Shown here: in pieces, positions 8,736-17,535 of the stretch
Position numbering within the stretch: the first letter of the stretch is position 1
Layout: each line of letters begins with the position of its first letter
Assembly: GCA_947566645.1 (NCBI GenBank)
Contig: CANOKL010000001.1
Coordinates: 1 to 64,000, forward strand
DNA: 64,000 nucleotides
Source: an uncultured Lachnospiraceae bacterium
GTDB taxonomy: Bacteria > Bacillota > Clostridia > Lachnospirales > Lachnospiraceae
Direction: 5' to 3'
Notes under the pieces: generated by a model
What the model saw: only the letters and a program-made list of their open reading frames with translations
Told to the model about the DNA's origin: nothing
The model's database searches: none
Position numbers and translations under genes: made by a program

Positions 8736-10507
8736 CTATATTTCAGCCCATACTCCGGCCCGTACATCAGCTGCAGCCTCCGGTGCGTATTATAAACCGC
8801 AATACTGGTGCCCGGGCTTCCGGAGTCAGTATTTATTTCATTCTTTTCCGATAGGATATTCTGGAGCTTCCCGGGCGGGATTCCGACTCCGTCGTCAGAG
8901 ATCAGGATGACGACTGCCCGGTCTTCCTGCCATCCGGTAAGAACAATGGTTCCTCTCTTATCCTCCTTTTCCATAATTCCATGAAGGATTGAATTTTCCA
9001 CCACAGGCTGGAAGGTGAGCTTGGGAATTGCATGCTCCATAAGCTCATCCGGCATATCCACGATAAAGTCTATCGTATCATCAAAACGCATATTCTGAAG
9101 CCCCACATAGATGGACACATGCTCCAGCTCGTCCTGTATGGTGCTTAAGGGCTCCTTGCGGCTGAGCGTCAGCTTATAGAACCTGGACAGCTTCTGGATT
9201 GCCATGGCCACTTCCTGGGAGCGTCCCTGCTTGGACAGCCAGTTGATCATATCCATAGTATTATAGAGAAAATGCGGGTTCATCTGCGCCTGAAGGGAAT
9301 GGAACTCTGTAATCCGCATATCCTCCGCCGCTTTGGCCTGCTTCTCCATCAGGTTATGAATCATCTGCGTCATATAATTATAGGAATCTACCAGTTCCCC
9401 GATCTCATCTCGTATATTAGAATCCGGAAGCGCCGCAGGCGGCCCGAGCCGGCAGCGGGTCATCTGTTCAATGACTCTGGACAGGCGTTTGGTGAGGGAG
9501 CGCGACAGCATCGTGGCGATGAAAAAGGCTGCCAGAATGCAGACCAGGTAGATCAGCACGAATACACCCATAAAGATCCGGCTTTTTATGATCAGGGGTC
9601 TGGATGGAATCGCTACCACCATATACCAGTTTGTGTTTTTGATATGGTTGAATCCGGCATACACGTCCTCCCCCAGAATATTTTTCATAATAAAGTTATT
9701 AGAAGACATGACAGAATCCTGCACTGTTTCATAGCTGAAATGATAGGTACCGGAAAGGGCGATATCTGTTGTGGCAACCATGCTGTCTCTGTCATTGATA
9801 ATATAGGCAACGCTGCTGCTGGATGTTAAATTATCATTCAGAATCGTATTCAGTTGTTCTTTTGAAAAATAAATAGCGAGATACACGGAGATCCATTCGC
9901 CGTCATGGATGGTCCGGTTTTTCGTAATATAGGCGACATCACCATAATTTTCTGCTTCATATGTACTAAGATAAAATGCAGGGCAGAAGAGCTCATTCAA
10001 GGTAGGAACTCCTGCAAAAATACCGTGCCAGTAGGTTCTCCGTGCGAGTTTCAGAGGCTCTGCCACACCATAGCCGGAATCCCTGGAAAAGACGGAGTCG
10101 TAGTCCGGGGCATCCAGGTACAGATGGACATCCTCAATCAGGCCTTCATTCTCCAGGTGCATCATCTTCAGCCTGAAGTCCGCCGCATCTTTCGATCCGG
10201 CGAGTTCCTCCAGAGATTCCGTACGTGCCGGATTGAGCAGCCTTTCAAAGAAGGGAAGCTCCGTTAACTGCCTGTGCGCAGACAGTATATCAGATACCTT
10301 TGCCTCTATGAGGGGAGCAGTCTGCACAGCAGCCTCCTGTTCATTTCGTATAGTATCTGAGACAATCATGTCATAGATCTGTGTAAAGAAAAGCACCATA
10401 ATCGTGACCATAGGTATTGTTACGATGACGAGATGCGTAATGGTCAGCTTCGTCTGAAGCCTTAAGTTATTATAGGCATGTATGATTCGGCGGAAAAATG
10501 CTCTCAC
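8690..10507 (-). CDS. YesM/LytS-type sensor histidine kinase
   Basis: A 605-residue membrane kinase. A first transmembrane helix spans about residues 20-45. An extracytoplasmic Cache-like sensor of about 260 residues follows, then a second helix near 305-330 (FVLIYLVCILAAFFIATML) and a HAMP linker. The His_kinase (PF06580) box is LQAQMNPHFLYNTMDMINWL, in which the histidine of NPHFLYN is phosphorylated. The HATPase domain has NSILHG and SDDGVGIPP. It starts with GTG at 10507 behind AAGGAGAC, 48 bases after its partner response regulator. Its placement between the rhamnosidase and the importer suggests it senses rhamnose or an oligosaccharide. Confidence 0.92.
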   Translation of the reverse strand: MRAFFRRIIHAYNNLRLQTKLTITHLVIVTIPMVTIMVLFFTQIYDMIVSDTIRNEQEAAVQTAPLIEAKVSDILSAHRQLTELPFFERLLNPARTESLEELAGSKDAADFRLKMMHLENEGLIEDVHLYLDAPDYDSVFSRDSGYGVAEPLKLARRTYWHGIFAGVPTLNELFCPAFYLSTYEAENYGDVAYITKNRTIHDGEWISVYLAIYFSKEQLNTILNDNLTSSSSVAYIINDRDSMVATTDIALSGTYHFSYETVQDSVMSSNNFIMKNILGEDVYAGFNHIKNTNWYMVVAIPSRPLIIKSRIFMGVFVLIYLVCILAAFFIATMLSRSLTKRLSRVIEQMTRCRLGPPAALPDSNIRDEIGELVDSYNYMTQMIHNLMEKQAKAAEDMRITEFHSLQAQMNPHFLYNTMDMINWLSKQGRSQEVAMAIQKLSRFYKLTLSRKEPLSTIQDELEHVSIYVGLQNMRFDDTIDFIVDMPDELMEHAIPKLTFQPVVENSILHGIMEKEDKRGTIVLTGWQEDRAVVILISDDGVGIPPGKLQNILSEKNEINTDSGSPGTSIAVYNTHRRLQLMYGPEYGLKYSSTPGIGTEVEIRTP

Positions 10508-10555
10508 GGCTGTCTCCTTTATCTTAAAGCATCTGATTCTGGCATATAGTTCTGC

Positions 10556-12130
10556 CTAAGGCTGTTCCAGTATTTTCTCCCGGTATTTTGAGGGGGTCAG
10601 GCCTGTAAATTTCTTGAAGCTTTTGCTGAAATAATTTCCATTTGTATACCCTACTTTATAGGAGATGTCCGCAATCTGATAACGGGCATCCTTAAGAAGT
10701 TCCATGGCCTTCTCCATGCGGTATTCGGTCAGATACTGGTTCAGCGTCTGGCCGGTCTGTGATTTGAAGTAAGTACACACATAGGAAGCAGACAGATTGA
10801 CATGCCCGCTGATATCCTTAATGGACAGAAGGTCATTTCCATAATGCTTCGCAATATAATCCTTGATCAGAAAGATCACATTATCCTCAGGGACATAGGA
10901 TGCCATCTGCTGGAACAGAGCCTCTGTGCAATCCATAAGAGCCTGATGCAGCTCATCATAAGTAAAGCAGCTTTCAAGGAATTCAATGATGCTTTCACTG
11001 GAACCGGATCCGGGAGTACCTGATGGCAGCTTTAATCTGAGACGGTAGTCATTGAGAAGCTGGAACAGCTTGTAATAAGTATCCTTGACCTGGTTTGACA
11101 GCAGATGGCAGTTTTTACTGTACCTGCTGCAGAGGTTCTTTAAAAACTGAATGCATGCGTCATGATCTTTCGCTGCCAGCGCTTCGGCAAATACGCTGTT
11201 TTCCGTCTGAATGTCTGATGTGTTCTCTGCTGTGGGAGAAAGGCTGTCCATATCTCCGGAAACAAGCAGGGTACCTGCAGGAAAGAAAAAGCTGCTCTGC
11301 ATGGCGACAACGGCAGTGGTGTAAGAGGAATGCATCTTTGCAATCCCGGTGACAATCTCGCCCCGGCTGATAAAGAACAGGCCGAGAGGATGAAACTGCT
11401 CCTTCAAAAACAAGTCAATCGAAGACAGTACAGCAGAAGACAGTGCATTATTCCCCATAATATGGAACACATGGTATATGGCATGCATTCTGATATAAAA
11501 GGATCTGAGATGGTAATTCTTAAGAAAATCATCCAGATTCTCCCGAAGCTCCCGGATCAGTACGGACATGGGCTCATCTGTTTTCAGCTTTACAATATAT
11601 GTAACAAAGCTGCATCCTGGCACAAGGCGCAGTGAGAGCTCTCCTGCAAGGCTGTCAATCTTCTCGCAGTTATCCTTATAGGGTTTTGTGAGAAGCAGGG
11701 CAAGATTGGAGGCAGTCTCCAGGGACAGAAGATCCTCGTTCTGCCTGGAGGCAAGAATCCGCTGCCTGCGCCTGACAGCTTCCTCTACGGTTGCCTTTAC
11801 CTCCTCCAGATCCAGGGGCTTCTCTACATAATCAATCGCATTCAGCCTGATGGCAGCCTTCAGGTATTCCTTATCTGAATAGCCGCTCATGAAGATGATG
11901 GCAGTGTCCGGCAGGAGGGAGGACAGCTTCTCCACCAGTTCGATTCCATTGAGCCTGGGCATGCGGATATCAGACAATATGATGTCCGGCTGCTGGAGCC
12001 TGGCAATATGCAGGGCGCGTATCCCGTCGTCCGCCTGGAAGATCTGATGAATCCCTAAGCTCTCCCAGTCAATCGAAGTAATCAGTCCTTGTCTTGTCAA
12101 TAACTCATCGTCCGCAATCAACAGCTTCAT
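10556..12130 (-). CDS. YesN-type response regulator with AraC DNA-binding domain
   Basis: A 524-residue protein from ATG 12130, preceded by GAGGAGGTACTGGCA and matching the canonical start MKLLIADDE; a longer frame to 12157 is not supported. The receiver domain has acidic residues D7-D8, phospho-acceptor D54 in ILSDIRMPRLNG, and the K of VEKPLDLEE. A long middle linker leads to a C-terminal AraC HTH of about 100 residues (ISGHVNLSASYVCTYFKSQT and the ADISYKVGYTNGNYFSKSFK signature). It is cotranscribed with the kinase. It probably activates the rhamnosidase and ABC operons through the phased repeats at 4785-4864 and 12218-12257. Confidence 0.92.
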   Translation of the reverse strand: MKLLIADDELLTRQGLITSIDWESLGIHQIFQADDGIRALHIARLQQPDIILSDIRMPRLNGIELVEKLSSLLPDTAIIFMSGYSDKEYLKAAIRLNAIDYVEKPLDLEEVKATVEEAVRRRQRILASRQNEDLLSLETASNLALLLTKPYKDNCEKIDSLAGELSLRLVPGCSFVTYIVKLKTDEPMSVLIRELRENLDDFLKNYHLRSFYIRMHAIYHVFHIMGNNALSSAVLSSIDLFLKEQFHPLGLFFISRGEIVTGIAKMHSSYTTAVVAMQSSFFFPAGTLLVSGDMDSLSPTAENTSDIQTENSVFAEALAAKDHDACIQFLKNLCSRYSKNCHLLSNQVKDTYYKLFQLLNDYRLRLKLPSGTPGSGSSESIIEFLESCFTYDELHQALMDCTEALFQQMASYVPEDNVIFLIKDYIAKHYGNDLLSIKDISGHVNLSASYVCTYFKSQTGQTLNQYLTEYRMEKAMELLKDARYQIADISYKVGYTNGNYFSKSFKKFTGLTPSKYREKILEQP

Positions 12131-12217
12131 TGCCAGTACCTCCTCTTTTGTGTGCATAAAAATTCAATTTTGGAACAAGAATCGTTATCTACATTCTAAC
12201 ATTTCCTGCGTAAAATT

Positions 12218-12257
12218 CAACCAAAAGAATTTACCCGTAATCGAAAGAATTTGCTGT
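12218..12257 (+). promoter_or_regulatory. Two 20-bp operator-like repeats before the ABC importer operon
   Basis: Unit 1 (12218-12237) reads CAACCAAAAGAATTTACCCG and unit 2 (12238-12257) reads TAATCGAAAGAATTTGCTGT, exactly 20 bases apart. Unit 2 shares AATCGAAAGAATTT with the fourth repeat before the GH106 gene. A TAAAAT -10 candidate at 12280-12285 starts about 22 bases after the repeats. The corresponding distance before GH106 is similar, as expected for an activator touching RNA polymerase at a poor -35. Confidence 0.72.
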
Positions 12258-12316
12258 TTTATGTAAATAAGGTCCTTGTTAAAATGTACTTACAAAGGAA
12301 AAGGAGGAAAAAGCAG

Positions 12317-13807
12317 GTGTCTGATTACGTTTTAGAATTAAAGGGAATTACAAAGATTTTTCCTGGCGTAAAGGCATTGAACAACGTGCAGTTTCAATTG
12401 AAAAAAGGCGAGGTTCATGCGCTGATGGGTGAAAACGGAGCAGGAAAGTCTACTTTTATTAAAGTAATTACCGGTGTCCATAAAGCTGAAGAAGGCGAGA
12501 TGTTCCTGAATGGGCAGAAGGTTGATTTTAAGGGCCCCAGGGATGCGCAGGCGGCGGGAATCGCGGCAGTATACCAACATCCCACGTCCTATCCGGATCT
12601 GAGTGCTGCAGAAAATATTTTTATGGGACATGAGATTATAAAGAACGGGATGATCCAGTGGAAGAAGATGAATGAGGAAGCAACAGCGCTTTTAAGCCAG
12701 CTGAATGCAGATTTTAAGTCCACGGATGAGATGGGGGCGCTCAGTGTAGCGCAGCAGCAGATGGTAGAAATTGCCAAGGCGCTTTCCACCAATGCGAGAA
12801 TTATTATTCTGGATGAGCCTACAGCGGCCCTGACAAAGAATGAGTCAGAGGAGCTCTACCGGATTGTAGATAAGCTTAAGGAGGAGGGAGTATCCATTAT
12901 CTTCATCTCCCACCGTTTTGAGGATATGTACCGCCTGGCAACCAGGGTAACGGTATTCCGGGATTCCCAGTACATAGGCTCTTATGATGTTGACAAGATC
13001 ACCAATGCGGATCTGATCAAAGCCATGGTAGGGCGTGAGATCAAGGATTTGTTCCCCAAACCTGAGGTGAAGATCGGAGGCGAGATGCTGAAGGCAGAGG
13101 GATTCTCGCGGCTGGGATATTTTAAAAATGTATCCTTTGCGGTGCATGCAGGCGAGATTGTGGGTCTGACCGGACTGGTAGGGGCCGGGCGTACGGAGGT
13201 TGTGGAAAGCATATGCGGAATCACGAAGCCGGACGAAGGAAAGCTTTACCTGGAGGGAAGGCCGGTACAGATTAAGAAACCGGCGGACGCCATGAAGCAG
13301 GGGATTATCCTGCTCCCTGAGGACAGGCAGAAGGAAGGCCTGATCATGAGCTGGGGACTTGGAAGAAATGTAACCCTTCCCACCATGGGGAAATATGCAA
13401 AGAGCGGGTTCAATGATGAGAAAAAGGAACGGGAGATATCAAAGCAGCTCCTGGAAGAGGTTGATACAAAGGCAGTTACAATCTTCGACCCCGCATCCTC
13501 GCTCTCCGGAGGAAACCAGCAGAAAGTAGTCGTTGCCAAGGCGCTGGGGCAGGAGATGAAGGTTGTTATCATGGATGAGCCTACCAAGGGCGTGGATGTA
13601 GGCGCCAAGGCGGAGATCTATCAGATCATGGGCGATCTTGCAAGCCAGGGATATGCGATTATACTGATATCCTCTGAGATGCCGGAGATACTTGGAATGA
13701 GTGACAGAATCATTGTTATGTGCAATGGCAGGGTCACCGGAGAATTAAACCGTGAAGAGGCGACACAGGAAGGAATCCTTGAGCTGGCTATGGAAAAATC
13801 AAAGTAA
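12317..13807 (+). CDS. CUT2-type sugar ABC importer, double ATPase subunit (rhamnose-type)
   Basis: A 496-residue duplicated ATPase of the RbsA/MglA/RhaT type. The GTG at 12317 follows AAGGAGGAAAAA and begins M-S-D-Y-V-L-E-L-K-G; the upstream in-frame ATG at 12251 lies inside the operator and is rejected. The N-half has Walker A GENGAGKST, a signature region LSVAQQQMVEIAKAL and Walker B IILDEPTAAL. The C-half has a degenerate Walker A (GLVGAGRTE), signature LSGGNQQKVV and Walker B VIMDEPTKGVD, the usual pattern of this family. It energises the two permeases encoded next. The rhamnose assignment comes from its operon. Confidence 0.92.
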   Translation: MSDYVLELKGITKIFPGVKALNNVQFQLKKGEVHALMGENGAGKSTFIKVITGVHKAEEGEMFLNGQKVDFKGPRDAQAAGIAAVYQHPTSYPDLSAAENIFMGHEIIKNGMIQWKKMNEEATALLSQLNADFKSTDEMGALSVAQQQMVEIAKALSTNARIIILDEPTAALTKNESEELYRIVDKLKEEGVSIIFISHRFEDMYRLATRVTVFRDSQYIGSYDVDKITNADLIKAMVGREIKDLFPKPEVKIGGEMLKAEGFSRLGYFKNVSFAVHAGEIVGLTGLVGAGRTEVVESICGITKPDEGKLYLEGRPVQIKKPADAMKQGIILLPEDRQKEGLIMSWGLGRNVTLPTMGKYAKSGFNDEKKEREISKQLLEEVDTKAVTIFDPASSLSGGNQQKVVVAKALGQEMKVVIMDEPTKGVDVGAKAEIYQIMGDLASQGYAIILISSEMPEILGMSDRIIVMCNGRVTGELNREEATQEGILELAMEKSK

Positions 13808-13834
13808 TCTAAAAAGTAAGGGAGAACAGGGAAG

Positions 13835-14827
13835 ATGAAAGAGAATAAATCAATCTTGAAGAAAATAACCGATTCCCGTGAGGCGAGTCTGCTCATTGTG
13901 CTGATTGTTCTTTGCGTGGTGATTTCGTTTAGAAGTCCTTCATTTATGACATTAAAATCCATCTCGGATATGCTGAAGAACAATGCGGTTATTATGATCA
14001 TGACACTGGGAATGCTGGGGGTTCTGCTGGTCGGGGGAATTGATATATCAATTGCGTCTACACTGGCATTTTCCGGTATGTCGGTTGGTATGCTGATGAA
14101 GTTCGGAGTGGTGAAGAATACATTTCTGTTATTCTTAATCGCCGTTGTAATCGGAGCGCTGTGTGGCCTTCTGATCGGACTCATTATCTCTAAGGGAAAG
14201 GTACTTCCGATTATTGCAACTATGGGTTTCATGTACATATACAGAGGGCTTGCCTACATTATCGCTAACAGCCAGTGGGCCAGCGCCGAGGATCTTGGAA
14301 CCTTCAAGGATTTCGCACTGGGAAGCGTGCTGGGAGTCAATAATGTCATTATCGTTATGGTAATCTGCTACATTATCTTCTTCATTGTTATGAAGTGGAC
14401 GAAGATCGGCCGTATGGTCTATGCAGTGGGGAGCAACCGTGAGGCGGCTCAGATTTCCGGTATTAATACTTCTAATGTGGAGCTTATGGTATATACCGTA
14501 ATGGGTACGCTTGCAGGACTTTGCGGAGCCCTTGCAGTGTCCATCTATTCCTCTGCACAGCCGAATATGCTGTATGGAAGGGAGATGGATGTCATCGCGG
14601 CCTGCGTGATCGGCGGTGTCAGCATGACCGGCGGACGCGGAAGCGTGGCGGGAGCGCTGTTAGGCTCACTGATCCTGGCGATTATCGCAAAGGCTCTTCC
14701 GCTTGTAGGAATTGAGGCGATTGCACAGAATACCGTGAAGGGTGTAATCATCCTGGTGGTAATCGTACTGAATGTCATCACACAGAGAGTAATGGATAAG
14801 AATAATCTGAAAGGGAGGGAGATGTAA
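13835..14827 (+). CDS. CUT2 sugar ABC importer permease 1
   Basis: A 330-residue hydrophobic protein of the RbsC/AraH (BPD_transp_2) family. About eight to ten helices are visible, with the family motifs LVGGIDISIAS near residue 68 and AVGSNREAAQISGIN near 205 (the coupling segment to the ATPase), and later CVIGGVSMTGGRGSVAG. It follows the ATPase gene by 27 bases with an AAGGGAGAA-type site and is followed 2 bases later by the second permease. It should form a heterodimeric channel with it. Confidence 0.92.
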   Translation: MKENKSILKKITDSREASLLIVLIVLCVVISFRSPSFMTLKSISDMLKNNAVIMIMTLGMLGVLLVGGIDISIASTLAFSGMSVGMLMKFGVVKNTFLLFLIAVVIGALCGLLIGLIISKGKVLPIIATMGFMYIYRGLAYIIANSQWASAEDLGTFKDFALGSVLGVNNVIIVMVICYIIFFIVMKWTKIGRMVYAVGSNREAAQISGINTSNVELMVYTVMGTLAGLCGALAVSIYSSAQPNMLYGREMDVIAACVIGGVSMTGGRGSVAGALLGSLILAIIAKALPLVGIEAIAQNTVKGVIILVVIVLNVITQRVMDKNNLKGREM

Positions 14828-14829
14828 TC

Positions 14830-15831
14830 ATGGCAGGAAAATCAGGAAGAACTATTGCCAATGTCCCGGAGAAATCTTTAAAGAAGACACTCCTGTGCTG
14901 GGAAGGCATGTTAGTTGTTTTGTTTATCGTAATTAATATATTTTGTTCTGGTATTTCTCCCAGCTATCAGTTTGCAAATGTGCTAAGAGAGATGCCCAAA
15001 TATCTGACAGAGATGTTTTTACTGTTCCCTATGGCATTTATCCTGGTGCTTGGAGAGATTGATATCTCCGTAGGCGCTGCGGTTTGTCTGTCAGCAACCA
15101 TGACCTGTATGGCGTCCAATAAGGGCCTGCCCTTCGGGGTTGTAGTCCTGGTCTGCCTGCTCGTCGGCGTGGCATGTGGTCTTGTAAACGGGCTGATCCT
15201 GACGAATTTCCAGGAGCTGCCTCCTATGATCGTAACACTGGGTACTCAGATTGTATTCCGGGGGATTGCAGAGATCGCGCTTGGAAGCGGAGGATCCATC
15301 TCACTTACGAATGCAGACGGCTTCCGTATGATTGCGGGCAAGGTGGGAACTATCCCTTACATCTTTTTCGTAGTACTGATTATGGCGGTTCTCTTCTCTG
15401 TTGTTCTTGCGAAGACAACCTTCGGAAGGAGCGTATATGCAATCGGCTCTAACAGGCTGGCAGCATATTATTCGGGAATTCCGGTACAGAAGATCCGGCT
15501 GATTATCTATACAGTCATGGGCTTTATGGCAGGACTTGCGGCACTGTTCCTTACCTCTGTACTTTACGGGGCAAATACAACAACCGGAAATGGCTTCGAG
15601 ATGGATGCGATTGCCATGGCGGTATTTGGCGGAATCTCTACATCTGGCGGCAAAGGCCGGCTGGTTGGGGGCATTATCTCAGGATTTACGATTATCTGCC
15701 TGAGGATCGGCCTTGGACAGATTAACATGAATCCACAGCTTATACTGATTATTCTGGGTATCCTGCTGATTCTGGCAGTACTGCTTCCGAATATATCAGC
15801 AAGATTAAAGATCAAAAAGAAAACAGCGTAG
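14830..15831 (+). CDS. CUT2 sugar ABC importer permease 2
   Basis: A 333-residue membrane protein, second paralogue of the RbsC type. Key segments are LVLGEIDISVGAAVCL near 75, AIGSNRLAAYYSGIPVQK near 205 and AVFGGISTSGGKGRLVGG near 265. Two distinct permease genes in one operon is the arrangement of rhamnose (RhaP/RhaQ) and AI-2 importers rather than ribose ones. Its GTAATC-spaced ATG lies just after the stop of permease 1, implying translational coupling. Confidence 0.92.
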   Translation: MAGKSGRTIANVPEKSLKKTLLCWEGMLVVLFIVINIFCSGISPSYQFANVLREMPKYLTEMFLLFPMAFILVLGEIDISVGAAVCLSATMTCMASNKGLPFGVVVLVCLLVGVACGLVNGLILTNFQELPPMIVTLGTQIVFRGIAEIALGSGGSISLTNADGFRMIAGKVGTIPYIFFVVLIMAVLFSVVLAKTTFGRSVYAIGSNRLAAYYSGIPVQKIRLIIYTVMGFMAGLAALFLTSVLYGANTTTGNGFEMDAIAMAVFGGISTSGGKGRLVGGIISGFTIICLRIGLGQINMNPQLILIILGILLILAVLLPNISARLKIKKKTA

Positions 15832-15869
15832 CCGCCCCCCAGAGCGCGCAGGAAACTGTAAAAGGGCGG
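15832..15869 (+). promoter_or_regulatory. Intercistronic hairpin before the binding-protein gene
   Basis: CCGCCC directly after the permease stop can pair with GGGCGG at 15864-15869. Hairpins here commonly stop part of the transcription or protect mRNA ends, so that binding protein and permeases are made in different amounts. That role is inference. Confidence 0.4.
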
Positions 15870-15888
15870 AAATTCATAAAAGGAAACA

Positions 15889-15918
15889 ATGATAGAGAAA
15901 ACGATGATAGAGAAAACG
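15889..15918 (+). repeat. 15-bp tandem duplication in the binding-protein leader
   Basis: The unit ATGATAGAGAAAACG occurs twice back to back. It creates spurious upstream in-frame start codons for the binding-protein gene, but no ribosome binding site precedes them. A simple slippage duplication is the likely explanation. Confidence 0.7.
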
Positions 15919-15993
15919 ATTATAAGAAGATACCAGGCGTCTCATGTAAGGATGCTTGATATAAAAAAAATATTTCCAAGGGAGGAAACAAAA

Positions 15994-17088
15994 ATGAAGA
16001 GAAGAATTTTAAGCGCAATATTATGCGCAGGTCTTGTGGCTTCTATGGTAATGGGCTGCGGGAGCAACAATGACAGCGGAGATTCAAACTCCGGAAGCGA
16101 CACCAAGACAGAATCAGAGGCCGGTGACAACGGAGACAGTGGAGACGGCGGAAAGACTTATGCCATTGTAACAAAGGCGGCAGGAAACCCGTTTAACGAG
16201 AAGACTGCAGAGGGCTTTCAGGAGGTCATTGAGGCACAGGGCGGCACGGCAATTGTTAAGCATCCGGAAGCTGCAACAGCAGATGCACAGGTATCTGTAA
16301 TCCAGTCACTGATCTCACAGGGCGTTGATTCTATCTGTATTGCTGCAAATGACGAGAATGCACTTCAGGCAGCGCTTGAAGAGGCTATGGCAGCTGGCAT
16401 TAAGGTATGCTGTGAGGATTCCAAGACTAATCCGGACAGCCGTCAGGTATTCGTAAACCAGGCAGGTGTGGCTGAGATCGGACAGGCTCTGATGGATGCA
16501 GTATACGACATCACAGGCGGAGAAGGACAGTGGGCAATTCTTTCTGCAACATCACAGGCAGCAAATCAGAATGCATGGATTGAAGCTATGAAGTCAACAA
16601 TGGAAGGCGACGAGAAGTATTCAAAGCTTGAACTTGTAGAGGTAGCTTACGGTGATGATGAGCCTCAGAAATCTACAGACCAGACACAGGCTCTTCTTGC
16701 AAAATACAAGGACCTGAAGGTAATCTGTGCGCCTACGACAGTTGGTATCAATGCGGCAGCAAAGGTTCTTCAGGATGAGAAATCCTCTGTAAAGCTTACA
16801 GGTCTCGGACTTCCTTCTGAGATGGCTGAGTACATCGGTGATGATGATGCACACTCCTGCCCATATATGTATCTGTGGAACCCAATTGACCTTGGACGTC
16901 TTGGAGCTTATACCTCAATCGCATTAGTTGACGGTACAATCACAGGAAAAGAAGGCGACAAGTTCACAGCCGGGGACATGGGAGATTATGAGATCGTGGC
17001 AGCAGATGATGGCGGTACAGAGATGATTCTGGGCGCACCGTTCAAGTTCGACTCAAGCAACATTGATGAGTGGAAGGATGTATATTAA
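15994..17088 (+). CDS. rhaS: Rhamnose-type ABC importer substrate-binding lipoprotein
   Basis: A 364-residue lipoprotein from ATG 15994, preceded by AAGGGAGGAAAC. The signal peptide MKRRILSAILCAGLVASMV ends at the lipobox M-G-C, followed by a serine/glycine/acidic tether. The mature part is a Peripla_BP_4 fold starting KTYAIVTKAAGNPFNEK. The segments GGEGQWAILSATSQAANQNA and APTTVGINAAAKV resemble proteins called rhamnose-binding RhaS in this order. Together with the neighbouring rhaM fragments and GH106 enzyme this supports L-rhamnose as ligand. It should capture sugar at the cell surface for the permease pair. Confidence 0.85.
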   Translation: MKRRILSAILCAGLVASMVMGCGSNNDSGDSNSGSDTKTESEAGDNGDSGDGGKTYAIVTKAAGNPFNEKTAEGFQEVIEAQGGTAIVKHPEAATADAQVSVIQSLISQGVDSICIAANDENALQAALEEAMAAGIKVCCEDSKTNPDSRQVFVNQAGVAEIGQALMDAVYDITGGEGQWAILSATSQAANQNAWIEAMKSTMEGDEKYSKLELVEVAYGDDEPQKSTDQTQALLAKYKDLKVICAPTTVGINAAAKVLQDEKSSVKLTGLGLPSEMAEYIGDDDAHSCPYMYLWNPIDLGRLGAYTSIALVDGTITGKEGDKFTAGDMGDYEIVAADDGGTEMILGAPFKFDSSNIDEWKDVY

Positions 17089-17125
17089 GATATACGTCTG
17101 ATAAACATATACTTATTCCCCCAAT

Positions 17126-17326
17126 TGTAAGGAAGGCGCAGATGAAACCGTAGAGTACACTGGTCTCCTGGTCGAGGAAAATCGTATAGTTTTTTCCGCC
17201 GTATTCATGAATCATATCCTGCATCTGGGGCCACAGCTCATTATGGCGTTTCTCATACTCCTTGGCCATTCCCGGATACAGCTTCATCTTAAATCCCTTT
17301 CTTGTCACAATCAAACACTCCTTACA
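17126..17326. repeat. Inverted segment flanked by short inverted repeats (breaks rhaM)
   Basis: TGTAAGGA at 17126-17133 and its reverse complement TCCTTACA at 17319-17326 bracket the segment holding the ribosome binding site, start and N-terminal half of rhaM, now pointing the opposite way from the operon. Turned back, the right arm would place TAAGGAG and the GTG start correctly behind the binding-protein gene. A few extra bases at the left junction mean a simple flip would not restore the reading frame exactly. Confidence 0.75.
17134..17308 (-). pseudogene. rhaM: L-rhamnose mutarotase, N-terminal half (inverted)
   Basis: On the minus strand GTG 17308 follows TAAGGAG (17324-17318) and begins M-T-R-K-G-F-K-M-K-L-Y-P-G, then EYEKRHNELWPQMQDMIHE and GGKNYTIFLDQETSVLYGF. 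This matches the first half of RhaM (about 104 residues), which interconverts alpha and beta L-rhamnopyranose. Homology stops after about 56 residues at the inversion junction. The remaining half is on the plus strand at 17323-17475. The halves are well preserved, so the break is probably recent. Confidence 0.85.
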
Positions 17327-17475
17327 TAGAGCTGGAAGACGAGAAGCGGTGGGAGGAGAGCGCGGACACGGAAATTAACCGGAAGTGGTGGGATTTTATG
17401 GCTGATATTATGGAGACAAATCCGGATAACAGCCCGGTGAGTATTGACCTTTTAGAGGTATTTCATCTGGCATAG
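17323..17475 (+). pseudogene. rhaM: L-rhamnose mutarotase, C-terminal half
   Basis: Fifty sense codons without a start read YIELEDEKRWEESAD, then RKWWDFMADIMETNPDNSPV and IDLLEVFHLA before TAG. RhaM proteins end with the same TDVM/NPDNSPVS...L.EVFHL pattern. The piece is in the operon orientation between the binding-protein and isomerase genes, where the intact gene must have stood. Its N-terminal half lies just upstream on the opposite strand. Confidence 0.87.
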
Positions 17476-17535
17476 ATAATCATTCAGAATAACCGTGAAG
17501 GAAATGAACAGTTCAAATCAGGAAGAGGAGGAAAT

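Noticed and set aside
12251..12316. Longer start for the ABC ATPase
   Set aside because: These codons overlap the operator repeats and -10 region, and the GTG at 12317 has a strong ribosome binding site and the family N-terminus.
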